Assembly (NCBI RefSeq): GCF_002807665.1
Contig: NZ_PEAY01000003.1
Span: 520,103 to 584,102, forward strand
Origin: Neoalteromonas facilis
GTDB lineage: Bacteria; Pseudomonadota; Gammaproteobacteria; Enterobacterales; Alteromonadaceae
Reading direction: 5' to 3'
DNA length: 64,000 bases
Shown here: positions 8,599-18,091 of the stretch, piece after piece
Position numbering within the stretch: position 1 is the stretch's first letter
Layout of the letters: each line of letters starts with the position of its first letter
Notes under the pieces: generated by a model
The model's input: the letters and a program-made list of their open reading frames with translations, nothing else
Database searches by the model: none
What the model was told of the DNA's origin: nothing
Position numbers and translations under genes: made by a program

Positions 8599-9459
8599 CT
8601 ATTCCTCTGTGTTAAACATGTGTTTCTGTGTCTCTATTGATTGTTGTATGTCTCTCAGCATGGTTTTAAATGCCGGCGTGAGATTTTGCATTAAAAGTGC
8701 AGGATTAATGTAGTATGGCGCTCGTTGGCCATGGTATTCCACTGTTGGGCCCAGTTTGTGAAACTTAATGCCCAAGAAGCTCATACTACGTGCCAAGCGC
8801 GGCTCCATCATGACGTATGTATGCGGAATGTTTTTCGCTATCACAATTGAAGCAGCCGACATGTAAAGACCTATGGCAATAAAGGGAAAGCAGCGTAGTT
8901 CTTGTTCAGAATATGTCTGCGTATTGATGACACCTGTTGCTGCGCCTTCAAATTGGTCTGCTTTTCTGCGTCTAAAACGTTCTGGTACGGCTAAACGGCT
9001 TATTTCGCATACACTGTGCCGAGGAAAACGTGCAGGGGTTAGCTCTTCATCGGTAATGGAATGCAGGCAATACTTTTCTATCGGCAGTTGCTGGGATTCA
9101 TCCGTTGGGTGAACGACTCGCACCGTACCTGCAAAATTGCCAGTTTGTAAGTGCTGGATCATGGCGTGAATAGAGAATGCGTCGAAATCATCAGATTCTT
9201 GTTCGTTATCGCGAACGGGTTCAAACCCTAACTCTTCGCAGTAAACCTGATGGCGTATGTTATAGACGGTAGACTTGCTTTCCTGAGATTCGGCTACAAC
9301 TGGGCGCAGGTAATCGGCAAAATGTTTAGAGATTTGCTTGGCTTCTTTTAACTTGCTGTAGCCGGTCATGACCTTTTTCACTCTGTCAAAAACCGAATTT
9401 ATCGGGTTTGCCATAGTATAAGGTCGCAAAGACAGACTGTTCGAGTTAATTGAATTCAC
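8599..9459 (-). CDS. PEP-CTERM/exosortase system-associated acyltransferase
   Basis: 286 residues, GTG start at 9459 behind GAGG. It matches the GNAT/autoinducer-synthase-like family found with exosortase systems: VYNIRHQVYCEELGFEP near residue 65, a D-x-F-D-x-x-S-I-H segment, GTVRVV, CEISRLAVPERFRRR, and a late FLGIKFHKLGPTVEYHGQRAPYY, the arrangement of LuxI-like N-acyltransferases. The expected role is acyl transfer to a small molecule or protein in the exosortase-linked envelope pathway; the real substrate is not known for the family. It is the first gene of a two-gene unit with the ThiF-like gene. Confidence 0.85.
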   Translation of the reverse strand: MNSINSNSLSLRPYTMANPINSVFDRVKKVMTGYSKLKEAKQISKHFADYLRPVVAESQESKSTVYNIRHQVYCEELGFEPVRDNEQESDDFDAFSIHAMIQHLQTGNFAGTVRVVHPTDESQQLPIEKYCLHSITDEELTPARFPRHSVCEISRLAVPERFRRRKADQFEGAATGVINTQTYSEQELRCFPFIAIGLYMSAASIVIAKNIPHTYVMMEPRLARSMSFLGIKFHKLGPTVEYHGQRAPYYINPALLMQNLTPAFKTMLRDIQQSIETQKHMFNTEE

Positions 9460-9632
9460 TAGTTAACCTCAAGCTAAGAGCGACAAATCCTTTTGAATAG
9501 GTCTAATATAGCACAGCGTTTACGACACTTTGCAATCTGTTAACTGCAAAATGTGATTAAACTTTATATAGTTACCTCATATGTCTCAGGGTAACTCACG
9601 TACATCTTTAACAAGTATAGGCCTTATTGAGC

Positions 9633-10400
9633 ATGAAGCACTATTCAATTTATTTAGTAGTACTATTATGTTTTTCTATGTCTCCTTCATTCGCTAAAAC
9701 CCTGGTTGAAGTGGTTAAGGAAGTAAAGCCCTCAATTGTGGGCATAGGCGTGTATGCGCCAATGGCGACAGTAAGTAATCAACTCCAGGGCACTGGTTTT
9801 GTGGTGGGTAATGGTAAATATGTGGTCACCAATGAACACGTTATCAATACGGAGTTGGAGGAGGGCATAAAGTCTCAGCGTGTAGTTTTTGTACCAAATG
9901 GAAGGCGCACCATCACGTTACCGATTAAGCAAATTTACATACATGATAGGCATGACATCGCGATTGTAGAAATTGAACAAGTACTTCCGCCAGTAAAGCT
10001 TACTGCTACCGATCATATCATTGACGATGGTTCTTCTATTGCGATAACGGGCTTCCCAATTGGAGCGGTGTTAGGGCTTTTTCCTGCTACTCATGCGGGA
10101 ATTGTTGCGGCAATGACGCCAAATATCATTCCAGCCCAACATAGCTCACAAATGTCACAACAATTTGTGCACCAGGTGACAGATCCGCTAATGATTTATC
10201 AACTTGATCTAACAGCGTATCCCGGCAACAGCGGTAGCCCTGTTTATTTAGCTGAAACGGGCGAAGTATTCGGTGTGATCAACCAAGTGTTTATCAAGGA
10301 AACCAAAGAATCCGCGATTGAAGACCCAAGTGGGATCACTTATGCGATCCCCATTGGTGAGGTATATAGGCTGGCTCAAAAGCATGGAATTTCGTTGTGA
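9633..10400 (+). CDS. Periplasmic trypsin-like serine protease
   Basis: 255 residues from the ATG at 9633 (an in-frame TTG two codons upstream is less likely). The N-terminus MKHYSIYLVVLLCFSMSPSFA is a signal peptide. The chymotrypsin-fold triad is visible: His69 in VVTNEHV, Asp108 in HDIAIVE, Ser200 in GNSGSP. The layout resembles the protease half of DegP/HtrA proteins, but no PDZ domain follows, and the family-typical T-N-x-H-V motif carries Glu. A role in envelope protein quality control or processing is inferred. It stands alone, with 90 bases to the nucleotide-sugar dehydrogenase downstream. Confidence 0.85.
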   Translation: MKHYSIYLVVLLCFSMSPSFAKTLVEVVKEVKPSIVGIGVYAPMATVSNQLQGTGFVVGNGKYVVTNEHVINTELEEGIKSQRVVFVPNGRRTITLPIKQIYIHDRHDIAIVEIEQVLPPVKLTATDHIIDDGSSIAITGFPIGAVLGLFPATHAGIVAAMTPNIIPAQHSSQMSQQFVHQVTDPLMIYQLDLTAYPGNSGSPVYLAETGEVFGVINQVFIKETKESAIEDPSGITYAIPIGEVYRLAQKHGISL

Positions 10401-10490
10401 TCCTATCAAAAGGATAAATTTGGACTAATTAGCGTTTTGTGAATGAGACAAAGTGTGCCAACATTTGAGCTTATAGGATGTGAGATATAA

Positions 10491-11780
10491 ATGTATGCAG
10501 CGGGATCTATGAACAATAACAATAAAATAGCGATCATTGGGTTGGGTTATGTAGGGTTGCCTTTGGCTGTTTCGTTTGGTCGTCATTATCAAACGATTGG
10601 GTTAGATGTTAATCAAGCGCGTGTTGACGAACTTAATACCGGCCACGACAGTACTCTGGAAGTGTCTAGTGAAGAGCTGGCCGCAGCTCAGCAGTTAACG
10701 TTTACTTGTGACCCTCAAGATATAAAATCATGTGATTATATTATCGTGACGGTACCGACACCGATAGACAAAAACAAGCAGCCTGATATGACGCCGTTGC
10801 AAAAAGCCAGTCAGATGATTGGCAGTGTTCTGCAACCGAATACTACAGTGATTTATGAATCAACAGTGTATCCAGGTGCGACCGAAGAAGTTTGTATCCC
10901 CATTCTTGAGCAAGTATCGGGGCTAGTCTTTAATAAAGACTTTTTTGCTGGGTATTCACCAGAGCGTATTAATCCAGGTGATAAACAACATCGCCTTGAA
11001 ACGATTGTAAAAGTAACCTCTGGTAGTACGCCCGATGTGGCGGATAAGGTTGACGCGTTATACCGTTCAATCATTACTGCCGGCACCCACCGTGCGTCAT
11101 CTATTAAAGTGGCTGAAGCTGCCAAGGTGATTGAAAACACGCAGCGCGATCTGAATATTGCATTAATTAATGAACTCGCGATGATATTTGCACGCGTCGG
11201 CATTGATACTGAAGAAGTGCTCGAAGCGGCGGGTAGCAAGTGGAATTTTTTGCCCTTTAGGCCAGGCCTTGTAGGCGGGCATTGCATTGGGGTTGATCCT
11301 TATTATCTAACTCACAAAGCGGAAGAGCTTGGGCACCACCCGGATGTTATTTTAGCTGGGCGTCGCATTAATGACCGCATGGGCGAGTACGTGGTATCTC
11401 GTCTAGTTAAAAGTATGCTGAGCAAACAGATAATGGTTAACGGTGCGAACATTTTATTGCTTGGCATCACATTCAAAGAAAATTGCCCTGACATTCGCAA
11501 CACTAAAGTCGTTGATATCGCAGAAGAATTAGCCAATTACCACGTTAATTTAGATATTTATGACCCATGGGCAACGCCTCAAGAAGTTGAACATGAATAT
11601 GGCCTTTCATTAATTGAAAAGCCTGAGTCAGGTAAATATGACGCAGTCATCGGGGCAGTAGCGCATCACCAATTTAAAGCGTGGAACAATGAGCAGCTTA
11701 GAGCATTGTGTAAACCGAATGCAGTCATCTTTGACCTTAAATATATGTTTGATAAAGATGCAGTCGATATACGTCTGTAA
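10491..11780 (+). CDS. tviB: UDP-N-acetylhexosamine 6-dehydrogenase (TviB/WbpA-like)
   Basis: 429 residues. It oxidises a UDP-HexNAc at C6 to the uronic acid for surface polysaccharide. The NAD site is [15 protein letters not shown]; other landmarks are TVPTPID, the [11 protein letters not shown] segment, [10 protein letters not shown] and the catalytic cysteine in [11 protein letters not shown], which are typical of the WbpA/TviB/WecC branch rather than Ugd. Two starts are possible: ATG at 10491, or ATG at 10509 just after GGGATCT, which gives the family's usual N-terminus. The next gene, the epimerase, starts nine bases later, as in the Vi-antigen tviB-tviC pair. GlcNAc versus GalNAc cannot be decided. 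Confidence 0.88.
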   Translation: MYAAGSMNNNNKIAIIGLGYVGLPLAVSFGRHYQTIGLDVNQARVDELNTGHDSTLEVSSEELAAAQQLTFTCDPQDIKSCDYIIVTVPTPIDKNKQPDMTPLQKASQMIGSVLQPNTTVIYESTVYPGATEEVCIPILEQVSGLVFNKDFFAGYSPERINPGDKQHRLETIVKVTSGSTPDVADKVDALYRSIITAGTHRASSIKVAEAAKVIENTQRDLNIALINELAMIFARVGIDTEEVLEAAGSKWNFLPFRPGLVGGHCIGVDPYYLTHKAEELGHHPDVILAGRRINDRMGEYVVSRLVKSMLSKQIMVNGANILLLGITFKENCPDIRNTKVVDIAEELANYHVNLDIYDPWATPQEVEHEYGLSLIEKPESGKYDAVIGAVAHHQFKAWNNEQLRALCKPNAVIFDLKYMFDKDAVDIRL

Positions 11781-11789
11781 GGGATTGTT

Positions 11790-12806
11790 ATGAAAGTACT
11801 AGTAACGGGTGCAGCAGGATTTATTGGATCTCATGTTACGCTTTATTTGCTTGAGCGTGGCGATGAAGTGGTCGGTGTAGATAACCTCAATGATTATTAC
11901 GATGTATCGCTAAAGGAAGCGCGGCTTGAGAGAATTAAGGCGCATAAAAACGGCGCCAACTTTAGCTTTATTAAAATGGCAGTTGAAGATCGTGAGGGAA
12001 TGCCGGCACTATTTGTGGAACAACAATTTGATAAGGTTGTGCATCTTGCGGCGCAAGCGGGTGTGAGATACTCGCTGGAAAACCCGCATGCGTACATTGA
12101 CGCTAACATAGTTGGGTTTATGAATGTTTTGGAAGGTTGTCGCCACAACAAAGTGCAGCATTTAGTTTATGCATCATCGAGCTCGGTATATGGTGCCAAT
12201 GAGAGCATGCCATTTTCAGTTCATGACAATGTGGATCACCCGGTATCTCTGTACGCAGCCAGTAAGAAAGCCAACGAGTTGATGGCGCATACGTATAGTC
12301 ATTTGTATAACTTGCCGACGACAGGGTTACGTTTCTTTACCGTTTATGGTCCTTGGGGGCGCCCAGATATGGCGTTGTTCCTATTCACTAAGGCGATTCT
12401 TGAAGATAAACCGATCGATGTATTTAACTTTGGTAATCACCGCAGAGATTTTACGTACATTGATGATATTGTTGAAGGGATTATTCGCACACTGGATCAC
12501 AACGCGCCAGTGAACCCTGAATGGGATGGTAAAACGCCCGATCCCGGTACAAGTAAAGCGCCTTGGCGTGTGTATAACATAGGCGCTCAGACTCCGGTGC
12601 ACTTGCTCGAATATATCGAAACCCTTGAAAATGCACTGGGTAAAACCGCTGAGAAAAACTTACTGCCCCTACAACTAGGCGATGTACCCGATACATATGC
12701 TGATGTAGAAGCTTTGGTAGATGATGTGGGCTACCGTCCTAAAACCACTATCAAAGAGGGGATCAGTAACTTTGTTGAATGGTATAGAGACTTTTATAAG
12801 GTTTAA
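11790..12806 (+). CDS. UDP-glucuronate 4-epimerase-like NAD-dependent epimerase
   Basis: 338 residues, ATG behind AAGGGAT. An extended SDR fold: GAAGFIGSH for NAD, and the Y-A-A-S-K-K catalytic pair. The [19 protein letters not shown] stretch and the [14 protein letters not shown] block are characteristic of UDP-GlcA 4-epimerases (CapI/LspL type), which make UDP-galacturonate. It forms an operon with the upstream dehydrogenase. A UDP-HexNAcA epimerase activity would also fit the pairing and cannot be excluded. Confidence 0.85.
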   Translation: MKVLVTGAAGFIGSHVTLYLLERGDEVVGVDNLNDYYDVSLKEARLERIKAHKNGANFSFIKMAVEDREGMPALFVEQQFDKVVHLAAQAGVRYSLENPHAYIDANIVGFMNVLEGCRHNKVQHLVYASSSSVYGANESMPFSVHDNVDHPVSLYAASKKANELMAHTYSHLYNLPTTGLRFFTVYGPWGRPDMALFLFTKAILEDKPIDVFNFGNHRRDFTYIDDIVEGIIRTLDHNAPVNPEWDGKTPDPGTSKAPWRVYNIGAQTPVHLLEYIETLENALGKTAEKNLLPLQLGDVPDTYADVEALVDDVGYRPKTTIKEGISNFVEWYRDFYKV

Positions 12807-12836
12807 GTTGATATTACCTGAATATTAGAGGTATTT

Positions 12837-12877
12837 GAAAAGGAGTCACAAGCACAATATGTTTGCGACTCCTTTTC
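12837..12877. terminator. Bidirectional terminator between convergent sugar genes
   Basis: An 11-bp arm GAAAAGGAGTC pairs with GACTCCTTTTC across a 19-base loop. The A/T ends serve both strands, so it can end the epimerase transcript and the ugd transcript. Confidence 0.85.
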
Positions 12878-12887
12878 ATCTTTAAAC

Positions 12888-14237
12888 TCAAAGAGTTGGC
12901 TCGCTTCTTACCGAACGGCCTCGTCCAATACCGTAATATTTTATGCCATACTCTTCAACAAGGCTCGGCTCATACAGATTACGCCCATCAAAGATAACTT
13001 TTTCAGTTAGCTTATCATTTAAAAGTTCAAAATCTGGTGCTCTGAACGACTGCCACTCGGTACAAATGACCAGTGCATCAGCATTTGTTAAGGCGCTTTC
13101 TTTAGTGCCCGTCAAGGTTAAGTCATCTCGAATACCGTAGATCCGTTGAGCTTCTTCCATTGCTTCAGGATCAAATGCTTGTACTTTGGCTCCAGCATTC
13201 CACAATGATTCCAAGAGTACACGGCTGGAAGCCTCTCTCATATCATCGGTATTAGGTTTGAATGATAACCCCCAAACCGCGAACGTTTTACCAGCTATAT
13301 TACCGTGGAAGAAGTCATTAATGTAACTGAATAATTTTTCCTTTTGACTGTAATTAACCGCCTCTACGGCGTTTAATAATCGAGCATCAAAACCGACACT
13401 TTTTGCGCTTCTTGCCAATGCCTGCACATCTTTAGGGAAGCAAGAGCCACCATAACCACATCCGGGGTAGATAAATTGAAAGCCAATGCGAGGATCGCTA
13501 CCGATACCCTTGCGCACGTTTTCAATATCTGCGCCAAACTTTTCGGCTAGGTTAGACATTTCGTTCATAAAACTGATTTTAGTAGCCAACATGCAGTTTG
13601 CAGCGTATTTAGTTAATTCAGCACTGCGAATATCCATTGTAATAACGCGATCATGATTTCTATTAAACGGCGCGTAAAGTTCTCTGAGGCGCTTCTCAGC
13701 TTGTGGACTATTGGTCCCGATTATTATTCTATCTGGCTTCATACAGTCGCCAACAGCTGCCCCTTCTTTGAGAAATTCGGGGTTTGAGACTACATCAAAG
13801 TTAATAGACACATTTCGGTTCTTTAGTATCCGTTCCACCTCAGCTTTCACTTTATCTGCGGTACCAACTGGGACGGTAGATTTGTTAACAACAATTTTAG
13901 GGGAAATCATATTTTGGGCAATGATGTTAGCGACACTCAACACGTACTTGAGGTCGGCTGAGCCATCTTCATCTGGCGGAGTGCCTACCGCAATGAAGAT
14001 AATATTGCCATGTCCAATTCCTTCTGCAGCATCAGTTGTAAACTTGAGGCGGCCTGCTTCGAAGTTTGAAGTGACAAGAGGCGTCAAGCCTGGCTCATAG
14101 ATTGGAATGATACCTTTCTTAAGGTTATCTACTTTTTTTTGGTCAACATCTACGCACATTACATCGTGTCCCACTTCGGACAAAACAGCGGCTTGAACTA
14201 ACCCAACATAGCCGACTCCAAAAATTGTTACTTTCAA
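12888..14237 (-). CDS. ugd: UDP-glucose 6-dehydrogenase
   Basis: 449 residues. It makes UDP-glucuronate, the substrate expected for the nearby 4-epimerase. N-terminal NAD site [43 protein letters not shown] and the catalytic cysteine in [10 protein letters not shown] mark it as class Ugd/TuaD; length is typical. It is convergent with the epimerase, sharing a bidirectional terminator, and diverges from rmlB on the other side, so it is expressed on its own. Confidence 0.95.
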   Translation of the reverse strand: MKVTIFGVGYVGLVQAAVLSEVGHDVMCVDVDQKKVDNLKKGIIPIYEPGLTPLVTSNFEAGRLKFTTDAAEGIGHGNIIFIAVGTPPDEDGSADLKYVLSVANIIAQNMISPKIVVNKSTVPVGTADKVKAEVERILKNRNVSINFDVVSNPEFLKEGAAVGDCMKPDRIIIGTNSPQAEKRLRELYAPFNRNHDRVITMDIRSAELTKYAANCMLATKISFMNEMSNLAEKFGADIENVRKGIGSDPRIGFQFIYPGCGYGGSCFPKDVQALARSAKSVGFDARLLNAVEAVNYSQKEKLFSYINDFFHGNIAGKTFAVWGLSFKPNTDDMREASSRVLLESLWNAGAKVQAFDPEAMEEAQRIYGIRDDLTLTGTKESALTNADALVICTEWQSFRAPDFELLNDKLTEKVIFDGRNLYEPSLVEEYGIKYYGIGRGRSVRSEPTL

Positions 14238-14351
14238 TGATTTCTCTCCGATACTATTTCCGCGTAAGCTACCTATTTAATTTAGGTATTTCAATCGGAA
14301 CTACATGATAAAATCGAGACATGAGATAGGTGAATTGAGTGTGTCTTTATT

Positions 14352-15371
14352 TTGAGCGGTTTTAGAAAAGTTTTAGTTACTGGCGGCGCAGGCTTTATTG
14401 GCTCAGCGTTAATCCGACATTTGATACTAAATACTCAATATAATGTGCTCTGCATTGACAATTTAACTTACGCATCACATCCGAACGCACTTGATGCTGT
14501 CAAATATGAACCTCGTTACCGTTTTCTCAAATCCGATATAAATGATTTGGTTACAGTATCTGAAGCTATTCAATCATTTGCACCGGACATTATATTTCAT
14601 CTCGCCGCAGAATCACATGTTGACAATTCTATTGCGGCGCCAGATACGTTTATACACAGCAATATTCTTGGTACATACAACCTGTTGAAAGCGGTTCAGG
14701 CATATTGGCAAGGGTGTGTTGGGCAAAAAAAAGAAAATTTTCGGTTTCTTTATGTGGGGACCGATGAGGTCTATGGCAGTAATGAAACAAATACGCCATT
14801 TAGCGAGAGTCGTGCATTTGAACCCAGCTCTCCCTATTCAGCGTCTAAAGCAAGTGCAGCTCTACTCGTTAACAGTTGGTATGTGACTTACGGCTTGCCC
14901 TCATTAATAGCGCATAGTGCTAATAACTATGGTCCTTATCAACACCCAGAGAAACTTATCGCAAAGGTAATCAAAAACGCAATTGAGGGAAAAGTCATCC
15001 CAATTTATGGGGATGGCAATCAGCAGCGTGATTGGATTTTCGTAGATGATCACGTCAATGCTTTATGTCGACTTGCTGAGAATGGAGTTATAGGTAATAC
15101 ATACAATATTGCGTCAGAAAGGCTTATATCTAATATTGATTTAGTTAGACTTTTGTTGAAAACGCTATCTAAAAACAATAGGTGTAAAACGAATATAAAT
15201 CCGTCTTCATTGATACACCATGTTAACGATCGTCTTGGACATGATAAGAGATACTTTATTAGCTCAGATAAGCTAAGAAAGCTATGTGCTTGGGCGCCTA
15301 AGGTACCTCTAGAAGATGGGCTTTCGCGCACAATCGATTGGTATTTGAGCGAGTTTGATCGAAACGACTAA
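14352..15371 (+). CDS. rmlB: dTDP-glucose 4,6-dehydratase
   Basis: 339 residues. It converts dTDP-glucose to dTDP-4-keto-6-deoxyglucose, the branch point to rhamnose and other deoxysugars. Visible: NAD motif GGAGFIGS, HLAAESHVDNSI, the catalytic TDEVYG triplet region, YSASKA with the Tyr-Lys pair, and NNYGPYQHPEK. The start is a TTG at 14352 without a strong ribosome site, so the exact N-terminus is uncertain. It is alone: no rmlA, rmlC or rmlD is in the window. Its stop overlaps the convergent patatin gene by four bases. Confidence 0.9.
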   Translation: MSGFRKVLVTGGAGFIGSALIRHLILNTQYNVLCIDNLTYASHPNALDAVKYEPRYRFLKSDINDLVTVSEAIQSFAPDIIFHLAAESHVDNSIAAPDTFIHSNILGTYNLLKAVQAYWQGCVGQKKENFRFLYVGTDEVYGSNETNTPFSESRAFEPSSPYSASKASAALLVNSWYVTYGLPSLIAHSANNYGPYQHPEKLIAKVIKNAIEGKVIPIYGDGNQQRDWIFVDDHVNALCRLAENGVIGNTYNIASERLISNIDLVRLLLKTLSKNNRCKTNINPSSLIHHVNDRLGHDKRYFISSDKLRKLCAWAPKVPLEDGLSRTIDWYLSEFDRND

Positions 15372-16195
15372 ACTCTTTTCGCTTTAGGTAGTTTGGTCGG
15401 AAGATATTCGAAAACAGTATTATATCCAGCGTTATACAGTTGCTCTTTTTGCTCTTCCGTCATATCAAAATCGACCGCTGATGCATCTCCAGTGTTAATT
15501 ACCAGGGTGTTATGCCAATAATCAGCGTGCACATATTCTCGTGATAAAGCGGTCATAAATGTTCGAATAAGCAATCCTACATACTGCGGTAGCATCAGCC
15601 TGCTTTTACTGTCAAAGGGCCGTTCTCGCAATTCGCTTTTTAAACGAAAGCAAACACTTGGGGTGCCATCACCACGCCAGTCTTCAAATAGGGCATCCTC
15701 TGCGAGTATTGCGCCATCTACCATGACGTGTTGCTTATAGATTTGAAAACTAAAAATAAGCGGTATCGACATTGAATAACGGATTGCCTTTGAGACTTTA
15801 ATCTCAGGTGTTAGCGTTCGATTAAAAACGACGGGCCCACCGCCATTGATATCTGTCGCCAATATATTCAAATCCATGTCTAAATCACCAAACAATTTGC
15901 CATGAAGTTGTTTGTCCATCCAGCTTTCGAAACGTTCACCAGAGGCCAAGCCCCCTTGAAATATAAGGCGTAATAAATTGAATTCACGAAATTGTTTAAA
16001 ATTAGTATCCCGGGCCAGTTTGTATATATCCTCGAGTTGATAACCTGAAGCAAATAATGCCGCAACGATTGAACCACCGGACACGCCTACGATGGTATCG
16101 AAGGATATTTTTAAATCGTGCAATGCTTGCAATATGCCTATGTGAGCGGGAAGGCGAGTACCACCACCAGAAAAAATAGGAACAATTGGCTGCAT
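15368..16195 (-). CDS. Patatin-like phospholipase
   Basis: 275 residues. The three patatin signatures are present: FSGGGTRLPAHIG (oxyanion loop), the nucleophile elbow GVSGGS near residue 40, and the D-G-A dyad Asp in VMVDGAILAED. These enzymes are serine acyl hydrolases on membrane lipids. There is no signal peptide, so it is probably cytoplasmic or membrane-associated (RssA-like) rather than secreted. It is convergent with rmlB, and its 5' side faces a 253-base gap to the divergent broken asparagine-synthase-like gene. Confidence 0.85.
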   Translation of the reverse strand: MQPIVPIFSGGGTRLPAHIGILQALHDLKISFDTIVGVSGGSIVAALFASGYQLEDIYKLARDTNFKQFREFNLLRLIFQGGLASGERFESWMDKQLHGKLFGDLDMDLNILATDINGGGPVVFNRTLTPEIKVSKAIRYSMSIPLIFSFQIYKQHVMVDGAILAEDALFEDWRGDGTPSVCFRLKSELRERPFDSKSRLMLPQYVGLLIRTFMTALSREYVHADYWHNTLVINTGDASAVDFDMTEEQKEQLYNAGYNTVFEYLPTKLPKAKRV

Positions 16196-16448
16196 TGTTA
16201 TATTGAACTCCCATACTAGTCATAATGACAGCTTAGGTTCTGTCGTTAAGATACGCCAGTATATGACTTGAGTATTAGGCCATAGATCTCCAGATAGAAC
16301 GGTTTTATGTGAAACTATTTCGACCGGTATTTTTTCAATGAGTTAAACGCTATGCAAAGTAGCACTGATATCCTGAGATATATCGTTATCATATTGAATA
16401 TTGCATGTTACTGTATAAGTCGCAGCATTAATAAAGCCCACCACAGCC

Positions 16449-18070
16449 ATGAGAAAACTGTTAGTTAAGTTCGATAAAGTAAGCGTTAATATCGCATTAA
16501 AGAATGGATTTGAATTATTTGAATCTGAAGGTAGTTATTTACTATACAGTTTTCTACCTCTTGGAATCGATATTAGCCAATTGATGGTTGATTTAAGTAA
16601 CTCCAACTATGATTTCAATGAAATAGCTCATGGTCACTATACTCTTATATACATCGAATTTAACGACGAAAGTCCGTGTATTAGAATTGTGCAAGATAGG
16701 TTTGGCAGTGAAGTCGTCTTTTTTAAACTTGAATCAGATGAACTGACAGTTGCAACCAGTTGGTTAGAAGAAGGCTTAGTCAGCAATGACGAGATGTTTA
16801 ATTCAGAAGTACTCATAGATATTTCATTAACCCGTTTGAATGACCCTAAATCTCGATTCTTCAATTTGAATGGCAGTTGGCAAGAGCTGTTATTTGGTCA
16901 TGCGGTTGAAATGAAAGGTGGTAGTGTAGAATATGTCCAAACTCCGAAGCTCGACTTTTTTATCCGCAAAATTGCACTCGACTGACAGATGAAAGGGCAA
17001 TTAAAGCGATTGAGCAAGAAATTGAACAAGCAATGTTAAGCGTTCGCAGAGAAACTGAAACATGTGCAGTATTACTTAGTGGAGGCACTGACTCTTTTAT
17101 ACTTTTGGCAATGGCTAAGAAGATTTTTTCTCAAGTGATCGCCTATAGTCCTGAAATAGAAAATGCTAACAACGAGGAATTAGATAGAGCAAAGGTAATG
17201 GCAGCGCATTTGGGAGTGCCACATATAGTAGTCCCGATCAGCGATGAAGATATAAAAGCGGGTTGCGAGCTTATATTGGTGTCAATAGGAAGACCCATAC
17301 GCAATTTTAGTTCGCTAATCTACCCTGCGTTATTTGCTGCAATTAATGAAAAGCATGTTTTTTACGGATTGAATGCAGATATATTGTTTGGTGATAAAGA
17401 CAACAAAACTCAGCTAGTTGACAATAAATATAAAAACCTCTTTGAGTTAATTCCTCAATTTTTAAGAGGCAAAAAGGTAAGACAAATACTATCTTCTCTC
17501 AGATACGGTGTTTCACGTTTGGGAATTTTAGGCTTGGGCCCGAATAACGAGAAACATCGGAATAAAATTCTTGAAGTATTTAATGTCAATGAAATGGACA
17601 GCCCTTTCATGCAAGAACAGTTGCCCCAGGGATCGTTGGTTCGTCAATTTAATTGGTCTAAGAAACTTATATTTGACACCGAATGTAGGCTTCATATGCT
17701 TGAAATCGAAGCTAGCGCTCAATCTCATAGTATTAGGGTGGTGACTCCGTTTTATTCGAGAGAATTAAATCGAATATCAGCAAGTTTGTCTTTTGAGCAG
17801 TTATACGGAAATGCTGGAGTCTCCATACTGAAGAATTTCAAGAGAGATAATAAGCACCAATGCAAGCCGTTAATAAAGAGAATAGCAAACAAGTATATTG
17901 ACGCAGACATGGTCTATAAGCGCAAACTTGACTTCCCAACGCCATACGATCGTTGGATGTCTGAATTGTTTAATGACCTGCCAAGCTTAACTCTCGAGAG
18001 CATGCCTGTTCAGACTTACTGGACGTTATACAACTTACTAAAGCTGAAACAATTAAAGCATCAAAAGTAA
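16449..18070 (+). pseudogene. Asparagine-synthase-like protein, split by a frameshift
   Basis: Two adjacent frames encode one protein. The first (16449-16985) gives the degenerate glutaminase-like half, again with no Cys2 (it starts M-R-K). The second frame, open from the T-run into 18070, carries the synthetase half: LTDERAIKAIEQ, PP-loop SGGTDS, NFSSLIYP, VVTPFYSRELNRI and KRKLDFPTPYDRW. Going from the first to the second requires a -1 shift at the six-T run 16956-16961, fitting loss of one T. Joined, the protein would be about 540 residues, similar in length and layout to the intact paralogue at 4903-6543. Either a real inactivating mutation, a phase-variable tract or a homopolymer sequencing error explains it. 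The PP-loop reads GGTDS where the paralogue has GGVDS. Confidence 0.8.
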
Positions 18071-18091
18071 GCCATTTAGGGCTTACTTTTG
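18062..18091. terminator. Bidirectional terminator holding two stop codons
   Basis: A 12-bp perfect stem (CAAAAGTAAGCC/GGCTTACTTTTG) with a five-to-six-base loop. The TAA of the plus-strand gene (18068-18070) and that of glcB on the minus strand (18083-18085) lie in opposite arms, so both coding regions end inside the shared terminator. Confidence 0.9.

Noticed and set aside
16956-16962. Programmed -1 frameshift in the split asparagine-synthase-like gene
   Set aside because: The site is C-TTT-TTT-A, not a canonical X-XXY-YYZ heptamer in frame, and no stimulatory structure was recognised. A simple indel is more likely.
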